A DNA stretch of 64,000 bases from Casimicrobium huifangae (GTDB lineage Bacteria > Pseudomonadota > Gammaproteobacteria > Burkholderiales > Casimicrobiaceae). Below are positions 47,855 to 57,756 of this stretch, in pieces. The notes beneath the pieces were generated by a model that worked only from the letters and a program-made list of their open reading frames with translations, had not been told where the DNA came from and did not search any database. The position numbers and the translations under genes were made by a program. Where the stretch lies: the NCBI RefSeq assembly GCF_009746125.1, contig NZ_CP041352.1, positions 3,208,436-3,272,435 on the forward strand, in the 5' to 3' direction. Every line of letters starts with the position of its first letter. The first letter of the stretch is position 1.

Positions 47855-48991
47855 CTACTTCTCGAAGAAGTCCTTCAGTTTGTCGAAGAAGCCCTTCTGC
47901 TTCGGGCTCTGCTTGGCCGCATTCTTCTCGCGAATTTCCTCGAATTCGCGCAGCAGTTCCTTCTGCTTCGAGGTCAGATTCACCGGTGTTTCAATCTGCA
48001 CGTGGCAGTAAAGGTCACCCGTCACGCTGCCGCGTACCGGGCGGATACCCTTGTTCTTGAGGCGGAATACCTGACCCGACTGCGTCTCGGACGGAATCTT
48101 CAGCAGCGCCTTGCCATCCAGTGTGGGGATTTCCAGCTCACCGCCAAGCGCCGCAGTGGCGAACGAAATCGGCATCTCGCAATGCAGGTCAGCGGCGTCG
48201 CGCTGGAACACCGCGTGCGGCTTGATTTGTACTACGACGTAAAGGTCGCCCGACGGCCCGCCGTTGGTGCCCGCCTCGCCCTCGCCCGACAGGCGGATGC
48301 GGTCGTCGGTGTCGACGCCGGCTGGAATCTTGACTTCCAGCGTCTTCGACTTCTTGGTGACTCCCGCGCCGTGACAGGCCTTGCAGGGGTGCTTGATGAT
48401 CTTGCCGCTGCCGTGGCACTGTGGGCAGGTTTGCTGCACCGAGAAAAAGCCCTGCGATACCCGCACCACGCCCGCGCCCTTGCAGGTGGGGCAGGTTTCG
48501 GGGTCGTGGCCCTTCTCCGCCCCGGTGCCGTGGCAGACCTCGCAGGTCTCGGTGGTCGGGATGCGCAGCTTGGTGGTGGTACCGCGCGCCGCTTCTTCCA
48601 GCGTGATTTCGAGGTTGTAGCGCAGGTCGGAACCACGGAACGGCGAATCGGCCCGCTGCTGGCGGCCACGACCACCGCCAAAGATTTCGCCGAAGATGTC
48701 GCCAAAGGCGTCGCCGAAGTTGCCGCCCGAGAAGCCGCCGAAGCCGGCACCGGCTGCTGCCTGCGGATCAACCCCGGCATGGCCGTACTGGTCGTAGGCC
48801 GCGCGCTTCTTGGCGTCGGAGAGGATCTCGTAGGCTTCCTTCGCCTCCTTGAAGCTTTCCTCGGCGGCCTTGTCACCCGGATTGCGGTCCGGGTGGAATT
48901 TCATCGCCAGCTTGCGATAGGCCTTCTTGATCTCGTCCTCGGACGCCGATTTCTCCACCCCGAGGACGCTGTAGAAGTCTTTTTTTGCCAT
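47855..48991 (-). CDS. dnaJ: Chaperone protein DnaJ
   Basis: 378 residues, class I Hsp40. J domain with HPD ([10 protein letters not shown]) at about 30-40, Gly/Phe-rich stretch (about 75-115), four zinc repeats ([32 protein letters not shown]) and the C-terminal substrate domain. It works with DnaK and GrpE. Unusually for this group, dnaK is not directly upstream; a P-loop kinase gene is. Start at 48991 by family alignment. Confidence 0.96.
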   Translation of the reverse strand: MAKKDFYSVLGVEKSASEDEIKKAYRKLAMKFHPDRNPGDKAAEESFKEAKEAYEILSDAKKRAAYDQYGHAGVDPQAAAGAGFGGFSGGNFGDAFGDIFGEIFGGGRGRQQRADSPFRGSDLRYNLEITLEEAARGTTTKLRIPTTETCEVCHGTGAEKGHDPETCPTCKGAGVVRVSQGFFSVQQTCPQCHGSGKIIKHPCKACHGAGVTKKSKTLEVKIPAGVDTDDRIRLSGEGEAGTNGGPSGDLYVVVQIKPHAVFQRDAADLHCEMPISFATAALGGELEIPTLDGKALLKIPSETQSGQVFRLKNKGIRPVRGSVTGDLYCHVQIETPVNLTSKQKELLREFEEIREKNAAKQSPKQKGFFDKLKDFFEK

Positions 48992-49114
48992 TCTTGTTCT
49001 GCACACGCACTGGCTGGCGCTGCGAGGCGCCGCACAGTGTCAAAACCATTGAGTTAGCGGGGGATTTGGGCGCAGATCGGCAAATTTCAAGAAGCCAGCG
49101 CCGGCCGCCATTGA

Positions 49115-49576
49115 TCAATCAGCCGATATCGAAAAGCTGACTGCCCCGAATTCTGCCGGAAGCGGCTCCCAGCGCTCGCGCATGCGCCGCATTGCCTCGG
49201 CCGGCACATCGTGCACATTCGGCCATGTGCCGGTGCACTCCACCACGCAAAACGACCGGTTGGCAAGGCGCGCAGCCCCGATCACCGCTGCCATCTCCCA
49301 CAGGCGCACGTGGGTGTTGGCGACCACCACGCGCCGGCCCGCCTGCAGTGCCGCCAGCGCATCACGCGCCACGATGGCATGGGCGTCGGCGACCCGGGCC
49401 GGGTCGAAACGGTAAACGCCGTCCACCACGAAATGGTGGTCCGCTTCGAGATGAATAAAACCGTGCTCCAGCGCCAGCCGTTGCGCCAGCGTGCTCTTGC
49501 CGGTGCCGGGCAGGCCACGCAGCAGCACGCAGTGGAATTCGGCTAGCGCCGCAAGATCGTCGGGAGACTTGAGCAT
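49115..49576 (-). CDS. P-loop ATP-binding kinase-like protein
   Basis: 153 residues. Walker A is LLRGLPGTGKSTLAQRLA near residue 18. A conserved FIHLEADHHFVVDGVYRFDP follows, then RVVVANTHVRLWEM. It resembles small AAA_33/polynucleotide-kinase-like proteins found next to phage or tRNA-repair genes, but the substrate is not known. It is upstream of dnaJ on the same strand by about 120 bp. Confidence 0.78.
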   Translation of the reverse strand: MLKSPDDLAALAEFHCVLLRGLPGTGKSTLAQRLALEHGFIHLEADHHFVVDGVYRFDPARVADAHAIVARDALAALQAGRRVVVANTHVRLWEMAAVIGAARLANRSFCVVECTGTWPNVHDVPAEAMRRMRERWEPLPAEFGAVSFSISAD

Positions 49577-49607
49577 CGGCGCCGTTCTATCACCGAATCG
49601 TGGACAG

Positions 49608-51671
49608 CTAGAAGTTCATCGCCAGCGTCAACCGGAATGAACGCGACTCGACCGGATGAAAGTGAATCGCATCCACGCCGGCAACAGCCTCGCCCGGCAA
49701 CCGCGACGTGTAGTAATAGTCAATCGCAGACGCTCTGCGGTTGGCCAGATTGAAGCCTTCGAGCTCGACACGCATCTTGGGCGACACCCGATAGCCAAGG
49801 CGCGCGTTGAATACGATCGTGCTGCTGGAGCGGACACTGTTGTCTTCCAGCAGCGGTCTTGGCCCGAAGTATCGCAACTGCGCTGCACCGAACCACGGAC
49901 CGAGGTTGTCCACCGCGATGGCCAGCGACGCCACGCCCTCGACGGCACCCGGGATGCGATTGCCGGTAGGATCAGCGTCGCGGAATCGCGCGCGGGCGAA
50001 CGCGACGTCGGCATCCACGGTCAGCCAGTTGCCGAGCTTGTAGTAATTCGCCAACTCAAAGCCGACTCGTCGACTGGGCCGGCTCGCCTCGGTGGTACCG
50101 GCGTCGCCGACAAACAGCAATTCGGACGCGAGATCGAGCCGGTAGATCGCCAGCGACGTTTGCAGACCGGGCAGCCAGTTGCCACGCACGCCCAGCTCGG
50201 CCCCGCGCGAACGCACCAGCGGCGTCACGCGGTCCGCCGCGTCGCCGGTTTTTGGGTCGACGCGGATCGTCGTACCGCGCGCATCGTTGCTGTGAAAGCC
50301 GCCGCCTGCATTGACGTAGAACTCGGTACTCGCCCACGGCCCGGCGACCAGCGAGAGCTTCGGATTGACGATGGCTTCGCGAGCGGTGCCGCTATTGACA
50401 GCGTTATCGCTGTTCACCTTGAAGCGGTAGGCATCCGCCCGCAACCCGGCGACCGAGCGCAGCCACGGCGCCCATCTCGTGGCGTTCTCGCCATACAGGG
50501 CGAGGCTGCTCTCGACGATGTGATCCTGTCGCGTCACGCCAATGGTCTGCCGAGCTCTGGTGCTGAGCAGGCCGTTGAAGATGTTGTCGCTCTGCGCCTG
50601 CATGCCAACCGTGTTCTCTGATTCGCTCCCCAGCCCTACCTGCTGCCAGGTATGGCGCAGGTTGAGCCCCGCAGTGCGGCGGCGGTCCGGTTGCGCGAAC
50701 TGGTCGCCATCGACCGGGTTGTCGAGAACGTAGGTGAAATTGGAGAACAGCGCGAGCTGGTTGTCGATCAGGTAGGCATTGGCCTCCGTACTCGACTGCA
50801 CGTCGCTGCGCCGCCATGCACCCGACAGGCTGTAGCGATGCGCGGCGCCGCCGTCGGTTGGGTCAATCGCGTCGAATCGGCTGCGGATCAGCCCGGCGTC
50901 GATGGCGCGTTGCGTGATCTGGTCGCTCGAATTCCAGCTTGCCTTGTACGCCATCGCGGTGACGTTGAAGCCATTGCCCGCGTCGCCGCGACCATAGCGC
51001 AGCACGCCGTTGAGCTTGCGGAAACGATCCGGATGCACGAACGGCCCGTCGTTGTTGAGCCATTCAATGGCATAAAGCAGTCGGCCATCGGCGAAGGCCG
51101 GCGAGTCGGCAATCAGCGCGCGGCGATAGCCGTTTTGCCCGACCCCGAGCGAGGCAATGCCTTGCGGAAGGGCATCGGCGTATTTGAGATGCACCGCACC
51201 GGCCGACGAGAAATCGCCCTCGCTCGCAAAGTACGGCCCCTTGCGATATTCAAGACGGCTGGCCAGCTCGGGAATGACGAAATTCACATCCGTCCAGCCC
51301 TGACCGTGCCCATGCGATCGCTGGTTCACCAGCATGCCGTCCACCGTCGTACGCAGGTCGGTGCCGTGATCGAGATTGAAGCCACGCAGGTAGAACTGGT
51401 TGGCCTTGCCCTCGCCGCTGTGCTGGCTGACGATCAGGCCCGGCACCGATTCCAGCAACTCGCCGGGCCGATAGACCGTGCGCGCTTCAAGCTGCTTTTG
51501 CGTGACGGTGCCCACGCTTGCAGCATCAGCCACACCGATGCTGGTCACATTGCCGGTAACGACAACCTTCTCAAGTGCCTGCTCGCCGCCAGCAAAAACT
51601 TCCGGCGCGAAAGCGATGCAGACGACGAGAAATGTGGTTCGATGTAGTGGAGAGCAGTGAGCGAATATCAT
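49608..51671 (-). CDS. TonB-dependent outer membrane receptor
   Basis: 687 residues. Signal at 1-26 (RTTFLVVCIAFAPEVFAGG), TonB-box-like EKVVVTGN, then plug domain (about 45-150; PGELLESVPGLIVSQHSGEGK, GFNLDHGTDLRTTVDGM) and a 22-strand barrel ending in Phe (SFRLTLAMNF). It takes up a metal chelate or other large nutrient. The cargo is unclear, and no siderophore gene is near. Confidence 0.92.
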   Translation of the reverse strand: MIFAHCSPLHRTTFLVVCIAFAPEVFAGGEQALEKVVVTGNVTSIGVADAASVGTVTQKQLEARTVYRPGELLESVPGLIVSQHSGEGKANQFYLRGFNLDHGTDLRTTVDGMLVNQRSHGHGQGWTDVNFVIPELASRLEYRKGPYFASEGDFSSAGAVHLKYADALPQGIASLGVGQNGYRRALIADSPAFADGRLLYAIEWLNNDGPFVHPDRFRKLNGVLRYGRGDAGNGFNVTAMAYKASWNSSDQITQRAIDAGLIRSRFDAIDPTDGGAAHRYSLSGAWRRSDVQSSTEANAYLIDNQLALFSNFTYVLDNPVDGDQFAQPDRRRTAGLNLRHTWQQVGLGSESENTVGMQAQSDNIFNGLLSTRARQTIGVTRQDHIVESSLALYGENATRWAPWLRSVAGLRADAYRFKVNSDNAVNSGTAREAIVNPKLSLVAGPWASTEFYVNAGGGFHSNDARGTTIRVDPKTGDAADRVTPLVRSRGAELGVRGNWLPGLQTSLAIYRLDLASELLFVGDAGTTEASRPSRRVGFELANYYKLGNWLTVDADVAFARARFRDADPTGNRIPGAVEGVASLAIAVDNLGPWFGAAQLRYFGPRPLLEDNSVRSSSTIVFNARLGYRVSPKMRVELEGFNLANRRASAIDYYYTSRLPGEAVAGVDAIHFHPVESRSFRLTLAMNF

Positions 51672-51756
51672 GCGGATCAGCGAAGCAAGCGCCGCGCCAC
51701 AGGGCGAGAGCACCGCCCATTTGACCGCACACGGAACGTGAGGCGCCAGGAGCCCG

Positions 51757-52689
51757 CTAGAACCCGACCTGCAGCGAAAGGTAGGCGCCAGTCTGTCGCC
51801 GCCCGCTGGTCAGCGCGCCGACGATCTGGCCGAGATCGACGTAGGCGGCGGTAACCGACACGTTCTTGCTCGGGAAGTACGCCACGAACACGTCCCACGC
51901 GGTGCCTTCGCTCAGGTTCAACGCCGCGTTGGATAGATTGCCGCGCTTGGTGCGCACCTCGATGCCGCCCACCAGATCGCGACGGAACAGATAGGCCAGC
52001 GAGCCTTCAAACTCGGGCCGGTAGCGCTTGCCATCCGGGCCTTCAAAGCCGACGAGGCCGAACTGGTTGCCCTTGGTGAAACGTACGGTGCCGTTCAGCA
52101 GCAGGCTCTTGTCGAGGAAGAGCTTGCTGGCAGCGACGTAGAAATCGGTACCGCGATTGCGGATGTTCGACCCGAGTGCGCCGTTGAGGAATGGGATCAC
52201 GGTGTCGTCCTTGTTGTCCTTCACCTGAACACCCACGGCGATCTGCGGCAGCAGCCGGTCCTGGTCGTAGATGGCGTCGCCGATCACGCGGACTTTGGCG
52301 CCAAAAACGTCCTGCTTGAGTTTGTAGTCGCGCAGCGCGGGGCTGATCGCCGTCAGCACAGCCTTGGTGTTGAACTCCTGCCGCGCGTAGGATAGCTCGA
52401 CACGATCGTAGAGCCCGACCGCGACGCCGCCGGTGGTGAGCGCGTAGTCGCGCGTTTTGACGCCCGTGAGATGGGCATTGGCGCCGATCTGGTTCTCGGT
52501 GCCGTAACCGGTGATCAGCGCCCACGTCGCCAGCCCGCCACCGCCCGAGCCTTCCACCGTTGACACGCCGCCGGTGGCGCGCAACTTGCCGCTGATGTCC
52601 TGCGCCGAGACGCCACCGGCCGCGAGGAGAGTGCCAAGCAGTGCCACGCCAACGCCAAGGGCCGTAAATTTCCAGGTTTTCTGCTGCAT
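51757..52689 (-). CDS. DUF3034 family outer-membrane-type protein
   Basis: 310 residues with a Sec signal ending near VSAQD. The rest is strand-rich with alternating residues (DRVELSYARQEFNTKAVL; GLVGFEGPDGKRYRPEFEG), matching DUF3034, whose members are thought to be outer-membrane beta-barrels of unknown role. The end is LSLQVGF, with Phe last as in barrels. It is 85 bp upstream of the TonB receptor on the same strand, so they may be co-transcribed. Confidence 0.82.
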   Translation of the reverse strand: MQQKTWKFTALGVGVALLGTLLAAGGVSAQDISGKLRATGGVSTVEGSGGGGLATWALITGYGTENQIGANAHLTGVKTRDYALTTGGVAVGLYDRVELSYARQEFNTKAVLTAISPALRDYKLKQDVFGAKVRVIGDAIYDQDRLLPQIAVGVQVKDNKDDTVIPFLNGALGSNIRNRGTDFYVAASKLFLDKSLLLNGTVRFTKGNQFGLVGFEGPDGKRYRPEFEGSLAYLFRRDLVGGIEVRTKRGNLSNAALNLSEGTAWDVFVAYFPSKNVSVTAAYVDLGQIVGALTSGRRQTGAYLSLQVGF

Positions 52690-52899
52690 GGTTGCCTTGA
52701 ATTTGTATTTACTGGTACCAAAACGCCCGTCTGACGGCGCGACCAAGCCTATACGCACAATTTTTCGCGGCGGTTTTCGGTCGCTGCCAGCCCCTGTCAA
52801 CCCCGTTTCGGTCAATCACTCGTTTCATTAGGCGTGACCGCCGGCGCAAAATCTCCCATAGCGCGGCGCGGCACGGCATTACCACCCATAAGGACCTCC

Positions 52900-53646
52900 A
52901 TGAATCTGAACCTCCTCAAACGCTCTTCCGGCCAGGCCACCGTGCTGGCGTTCACGTGTGCAGCACTGCTGGCAGCCGCGGCCAACGGTCAGAACCTGGC
53001 TACCGCAGCGCCGTCGCGCGACGCGCTGACGCTGGACGCCACCGTGACGAGCGAGGTCATCCCGGATCTCGCCGTGATCACGCTTGCCGCCGAGGCGCAG
53101 GGCGCCGAAGCAGCGCCGATCACACGCGAAGTGCAGCAGGCGATCAACGCCGCCCTCGCGCAGGCGAAGGCGGCCGCAGGCGTGGAAGCGCGCACGGGAG
53201 CGTTCTCCACCAGCCAGCGCTGGAACAGCAAGGGCGGGCGCGACGGCTGGACGGTGCGCGCCGAGCTGATCCTCAAAAGCCGGGATTTCGCGGCGCTCGG
53301 TGCCCTCGCTGGCAAACTCGCCCAGCAAAAGTTGATGATCGTCGGCTCGGCCCTGGAGATCTCGCGCGAGTTGCGCGAACGTGAGGAGCAGGCGCTGGTC
53401 GAGCGTGGCATCGCGGCCTTCCGCACCAAGGCGCAAACCGCCAGCCACGCTTTCGGCTTCGCGCGCTACACGTTGCGTGACGTGAATCTCGGCAGCATCG
53501 GCGGTGATGTGCGCCCCATCCAGCCAAAGGTGTACGCCATGCGCGCTGCCACGGCGCCGATGGCTGACGCCGAGCCGGTGGCGATTGAAGGCGGCAAGGT
53601 CAGCCTCACGCTGACCGTGAGCGGTACGGTGCTGATGAGTCAATAG
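52900..53646 (+). CDS. SIMPL/DUF541 domain periplasmic protein
   Basis: 248 residues. Signal at 1-30 (LAFTCAALLAAAANGQN), then the SIMPL domain (LDATVTSEVIPDLAVITLAAEAQG at the start, VSLTLTVSGTVLMSQ at the end). Such proteins are found in the periplasm and have been linked to stress, but the activity is unknown. Its TAG stop at 53644-53646 overlaps the start of the palindromic element by two bases. It diverges from the DUF3034 gene. Confidence 0.85.
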   Translation: MNLNLLKRSSGQATVLAFTCAALLAAAANGQNLATAAPSRDALTLDATVTSEVIPDLAVITLAAEAQGAEAAPITREVQQAINAALAQAKAAAGVEARTGAFSTSQRWNSKGGRDGWTVRAELILKSRDFAALGALAGKLAQQKLMIVGSALEISRELREREEQALVERGIAAFRTKAQTASHAFGFARYTLRDVNLGSIGGDVRPIQPKVYAMRAATAPMADAEPVAIEGGKVSLTLTVSGTVLMSQ

Positions 53647-53761
53647 CTTTTTGTCGAAATTCCTGTTCTCAATGGGCTATCAGCAGCAAAGTGTCAATTA
53701 TCGACTTTGCGTATTTTTCGGCTTCCAGCCCAGTCTTATCTTCATTCTTGACGAGAAGCCG
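53645..53761. repeat. ERIC-like palindromic element, copy E
   Basis: 117 bp, starting AGCTTTTTGTCGAAATTCC in the SIMPL stop codon. It has the inner arm TCAATGGGCTATCAGCAGC, the centre TTATCGACTTTGCG, and the right arm CCAGCCCAGTC ending GAGAAGCC. The left half aligns closely with copy A read in reverse. Confidence 0.7.
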
Positions 53762-53802
53762 TTGGCAAACGCGGGACGATTTCTGCTTGGCAGGGACTAT
53801 TT

Positions 53803-53819
53803 CGGAACCGGAGGTTCCG
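53803..53819. promoter_or_regulatory. Candidate operator palindrome upstream of soeA
   Basis: CGGAACC, GGA, GGTTCCG: a perfect 7-bp inverted repeat with a 3-nt centre, 100 bp before the likely soeA start. A TATGTA sequence about 28 bp later could be a -10. Purely a sequence observation. Confidence 0.3.
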
Positions 53820-53918
53820 CTGTTTATCTTTTTCGCCCAACTCATATGTATGACTTAGGCACAATAGGGGAACCGTCGGCAGCCGCCGTACCGATGCCTC
53901 GATCTGGGCCTGCCCGCT

Positions 53919-56900
53919 TTGCCTCCTGCTTCATCATCCGCTCCGCCTTCACTCAAACCTGACATCGCGGCTAGCAGCGTTCCGTTGACGCCCGCTGGCG
54001 AACGCCCGATCCGTTTCGAGGATCGCAGCCAGCAGCAGGTGCATCACACCACCTGCTACATGTGCGCCTGCCGCTGCGGCATCAAGGTGACGACGGAAGA
54101 AAGACCCGGGGAACCCGGCCAGCCGTGTAAGACGCACGTACGCTTCATCCAGGGCAACCCGAATCACGTGGTGAATCAGGGCGTGCTCTGCGCCAAGGGC
54201 AGCGCGGGCATCATGAAGCAGTATTCGAAGGCGAAGCTGCAACACCCGATGATTCGCCGTCCCGGCAGCGAGCGGGGCGACGGCGTCTACGACCCGATTT
54301 CTTGGGACGACGCGCTTGATCTGCTGAGCAAACGCCTCGCGCATATCCGCGCGACCGATCCCAAGAAGCTCGCGTTCTTCACGGGCCGCGACCAGATGCA
54401 GGCGCTGACGGGCCTCTGGGCGCAACAGTTCGGCACGCCGAACTGGGCCGCGCACGGCGGCTTCTGCTCGGTCAACATGGCCGCTGCCGGCCTCTATTCG
54501 ATCGGCTATTCGTTCTGGGAATTCGGCGCGCCCGACTGGGACCGCGCGAAGTATTTCGTGCTCTGGGGCGTGGCCGAGGATCATTCGTCAAACCCGATCA
54601 AGATTGGCCTCGACAAGCTGAAGACGCGCGGCGCCAAGTTTGTGAGCGTCAATCCGGTACGCACCGGCTACAGCGCCATCGCCGACGAATGGGTGCCGAT
54701 CCGGCCCGGCACTGACGGCCTGCTCGCGCTCGCCATCGTGCATGAGCTGCTTGCGAACGAGTGGATCGATCACGACTACCTCGTGCGCTACACCAACGCG
54801 CCATGGCTGGTGATTGACGCGCCCGGCACCGCGCAGGATGGCCTGTTTCTGCGCGATGACGAAGGCAAGCCGCTGGTCTGGGATCAGCAGTCGCAGGCGA
54901 CGAAGCGGATGGAGAAAGGCGTGGCGCCGGCGCTGCACTGGAGTGGTTCTGTTCCCCTCTCCCTTGAGGGGAGAGGGGCCAGGGGAGAGGGTGACGGTGC
55001 CTCAACGACTGACGACGATGCGACCAGCCCCCTCTCCCCCAACCCCTCCCCCACGAGGGGGGAGGGGAGCCAAAGAGTCCGTACCGTCTTCTCCCTCATC
55101 CTCAACCGCTACAGTAGCACCGACTACGCGGCCGACACCGTTGCCGCCCAATGCGGGGTTCCCGCCGAACAGATCCGCCGCCTCGCGCGCGAGATGGCGC
55201 ATGTGGCGTTCAACGAAACCATCGAGCTGCCCTGCCGGTGGACCGATATCTACGGCAATGTGCATGACAAGGTGGTCGGCCGGCCGGTGGCGTTCTACGC
55301 GATGCGTGGCATCAGCGCGCATGCCAACGGCTTTCAGACCTGCCGCGCGCTGCACCTGATCCAGATGCTGCTCGGCGCACTCGACAGCCCCGGCAACTTC
55401 CGCTCGAAGGCGCCGTTCCCGCGGCCGATCCCGCCCGCGCAACTGCCCGAGAATGACCCCGGCATCATCAATGCGCCCGACACCGCGCTGTCGAAAACGC
55501 CGCTCGGCTTTCCGACTCGACCGGAGGAACTGGCGCTCGATGCCAGTGGCAATCCGCTGCGGCTCGACAAGGCGTATTCATGGGAAGCACCGCTCGCTTC
55601 GCACGGCATGATGCACGCGGTGATCAAGAACGCCGTCGAGGGCGACCCGTACCCCATCGACACGCTGATCCTGTTCATGGCCAACATGGCGTGGAACAGT
55701 GCGATGAATACGGCGGGCACGCAAGAGATGCTGCGCGCCAGGGATGAGGCAGGCAATCACAAGATTCCCTTCCTGGTCGTCGCTGACGCGTTTGACAGCG
55801 AGACGGTGCGCTTCGCTGATCTGGTGCTGCCTGACACGACCTACCTTGAGCGCTACGACGCGATCAGTTTTCTCGACCGCCCGATCAGCGAGCCTGACGC
55901 GGCAGCGGATTCGATCCGCCACCCGGTGCTGCCGCTCGACCGCGATGTGCGGCCGTGGCAGGACGTGCTGGTCGAGCTGGCGACGAGGCTCAAGTTCCCG
56001 GCGTTCGTCAAAGCCGACGGGGCGCGCAAATTCGCTGGCTACACCGACTTCATCGTCAACTACGAACGTGCGCCGGGCATCGGCTTCCTCGCGGGCTTCC
56101 GTGGCAAGGATGGCGAAAAGTCTTTTCGCGGCGAACCGAATCCGCAGCAGTGGCAGGCCTACATCGGTGCGCAGAGCTTCTTCGCGCATCACTGGCCCGA
56201 CAACCAGCGCTGGATGCGCGGCGTCAATCGCGACTATCTGCAGGCCGCCGCGGATGCCGCGTTCATTCCGAAGGCGGAGCCCATCATCGCGCAGCTTTAT
56301 TCCGAGCCGCTGCAGAAATTTCGTCTTGCCGGTCAGGGGCTGTACCCAGGTCGGCAGCCCACCCGGGAAGTCGACAAGCAGAGGCTCGCGCAGTATTTCG
56401 ATCCGTTGCCGGTGTGGTACGAAACGTCCGCCCTGCCGGCGCATGAAACGGGCGCTGCGCCCGACTACCCGCTGCACGCCATCACCCAGCGCCCGATGAT
56501 GATGTATCACTCGTGGGACAGCCAGAACGCGTGGTTGCGCCAGATCGTGGCGCAGAACTATCTCTACGTGAACACGGCGACCGCCGCGTCATTGGGCCTT
56601 GCCGACCTCGACTGGGTGTGGGTGGAATCCCCGCACGGCAGGATCCGCTGCCAGATGAAGACGATGGAGGGCGTCGAGGCGAACACCGTGTGGACCTGGA
56701 ACGCCATCGGCAAGATGAGCGAGGCCTGGGGGCTGGAGCGCGACGCGTCGGAGGCGACTGTGGGCTTCCTGCTCAACCATCTGATCGCGGAAAGCATCCG
56801 CGCTGAATCCGGCGAGCGGCTTTCCAACAGCGACCCGATCACCGGACAGGCCGCGTGGTACGACCTGCGCGTGCGTATCCGCAAGGCGGAGGAATCAGGT

Positions 56901-56930
56901 GTGTGGCCGAAGCTGGAGTTTGGACGATGA
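53919..56930 (+). CDS. soeA: Molybdopterin sulfite dehydrogenase subunit (SoeA-like)
   Basis: 1003 residues with the [4Fe-4S] motif TCYMCACRCGIKV...VLCAKGSAG, bis-MGD domains, and a possible Mo ligand in HGGFCSVNMAA. No Tat signal is seen, so it should be cytoplasmic, as in SoeABC, which oxidises sulfite to sulfate with quinone. The gene order A-B-C with a DmsC-like anchor supports this; other members of the family cannot be excluded. The start is a TTG at 53919; no better ATG exists ahead of the first cysteine. Residues about 343-385 come from an inserted repeat. Confidence 0.83.
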   Translation: MPPASSSAPPSLKPDIAASSVPLTPAGERPIRFEDRSQQQVHHTTCYMCACRCGIKVTTEERPGEPGQPCKTHVRFIQGNPNHVVNQGVLCAKGSAGIMKQYSKAKLQHPMIRRPGSERGDGVYDPISWDDALDLLSKRLAHIRATDPKKLAFFTGRDQMQALTGLWAQQFGTPNWAAHGGFCSVNMAAAGLYSIGYSFWEFGAPDWDRAKYFVLWGVAEDHSSNPIKIGLDKLKTRGAKFVSVNPVRTGYSAIADEWVPIRPGTDGLLALAIVHELLANEWIDHDYLVRYTNAPWLVIDAPGTAQDGLFLRDDEGKPLVWDQQSQATKRMEKGVAPALHWSGSVPLSLEGRGARGEGDGASTTDDDATSPLSPNPSPTRGEGSQRVRTVFSLILNRYSSTDYAADTVAAQCGVPAEQIRRLAREMAHVAFNETIELPCRWTDIYGNVHDKVVGRPVAFYAMRGISAHANGFQTCRALHLIQMLLGALDSPGNFRSKAPFPRPIPPAQLPENDPGIINAPDTALSKTPLGFPTRPEELALDASGNPLRLDKAYSWEAPLASHGMMHAVIKNAVEGDPYPIDTLILFMANMAWNSAMNTAGTQEMLRARDEAGNHKIPFLVVADAFDSETVRFADLVLPDTTYLERYDAISFLDRPISEPDAAADSIRHPVLPLDRDVRPWQDVLVELATRLKFPAFVKADGARKFAGYTDFIVNYERAPGIGFLAGFRGKDGEKSFRGEPNPQQWQAYIGAQSFFAHHWPDNQRWMRGVNRDYLQAAADAAFIPKAEPIIAQLYSEPLQKFRLAGQGLYPGRQPTREVDKQRLAQYFDPLPVWYETSALPAHETGAAPDYPLHAITQRPMMMYHSWDSQNAWLRQIVAQNYLYVNTATAASLGLADLDWVWVESPHGRIRCQMKTMEGVEANTVWTWNAIGKMSEAWGLERDASEATVGFLLNHLIAESIRAESGERLSNSDPITGQAAWYDLRVRIRKAEESGVWPKLEFGR
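54945..55075. repeat. Inverted repeat pair inserted in frame inside soeA
   Basis: Two inverted units, each of the form CCCCTCTCCC...GGGGAGAGGGG (54953-54991 and 55028-55070). They encode PLSLEGRGARGEGDG and SPLSPNPSPTRGEG, low-complexity peptide unlike the enzyme around it. The frame is kept. Such GGGGAG-rich units are common between genes in related bacteria. Confidence 0.75.
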
Positions 56931-56942
56931 TGTTCAATCGTA

Positions 56943-56995
56943 GGGCGGGCATTGCCCGCCTTGTATTCACGAGACGGGCCATTTCCGCCCTACCT
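56943..56995. repeat. BIME between soeA and soeB
   Basis: GTAGGGCGGGCATTGCCCGCC at the left and, inverted, CGGGCCATTTCCGCCCTAC at the right. Foot GTAG as in the other REPs. It lies between two genes of one operon and might influence the soeA/soeB expression ratio. Confidence 0.75.
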
Positions 56996-57006
56996 GTGTG
57001 GTTCGC

Positions 57007-57756
57007 ATGCGCCTAGGTCTCGCCATTGATCTTGACACCTGCGTCGGCTGCCATGCTTGCGCGGTCGCCTGCAAGGAATGGAACGGCGAATCGCTGATGG
57101 GTGGCGCACCGGACTATGACGCCTGGGGCAAGTCCCCCAGCGGCACCTGGTACAACCGCATCCGCCATTTCGAGATTGAAGGCGACCCGGCGTACTCGCC
57201 GCATCGCTGTGGATCGCAGGCGGACGCGAATGGCCTGCAGCCGCTTTCGAAGACGGTCAACGTGCCAATGAGCTGCATGCATTGCGAGGACGCGCACTGC
57301 GTGACCGTGTGCCCGACCGGTGCCAGTTACAAGCGCGCGGAAGACGGCATCGTACTGGTCGATCCCGAGCGCTGCATGGGTTGCAACTACTGCTCCTGGG
57401 CCTGCCCCTATGGCGCCCGCGAACTGGACCAGGACAAGGGCGTCATGAAGAAGTGCACGCTCTGCGTCGATCGCATCTATGACACGCAATTGCCTGAAGC
57501 CGAGCGCCAGCCCGCCTGCGTGCTGGCCTGCCCGACCCACGCGCGACACTTCGGCGACTACGACGACTCGACCTCGAAAGTGTCGCAACTCGCTGCTGCA
57601 CGTGGCCGCCAGGAGATGTTGCCTGACCTTGGCTATCGCCCGACCAACGCTTATCTATCGCCACGCAAGCCAGTCGAGGTGACGCCCACGCTGCCGCTGC
57701 GGCAAGGCCTCAGCGACAAGGCCAAAGCCTTTGTGAACCGGTTGATCAACCTGTGA
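57007..57756 (+). CDS. soeB: Iron-sulfur subunit SoeB-like
   Basis: 249 residues, DmsB/NrfC-type ferredoxin subunit. Four cluster motifs are visible: DTCVGCHACAVACKEWNG, SCMHCEDAHCVTVCPTGA, RCMGCNYCSWACPYGAR and KCTLCVDRI...CVLACPTHA. It takes electrons from the molybdenum subunit to the membrane anchor. Its stop overlaps the soeC start (ATG-type overlap by 4 bp). Confidence 0.9.
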   Translation: MRLGLAIDLDTCVGCHACAVACKEWNGESLMGGAPDYDAWGKSPSGTWYNRIRHFEIEGDPAYSPHRCGSQADANGLQPLSKTVNVPMSCMHCEDAHCVTVCPTGASYKRAEDGIVLVDPERCMGCNYCSWACPYGARELDQDKGVMKKCTLCVDRIYDTQLPEAERQPACVLACPTHARHFGDYDDSTSKVSQLAAARGRQEMLPDLGYRPTNAYLSPRKPVEVTPTLPLRQGLSDKAKAFVNRLINL

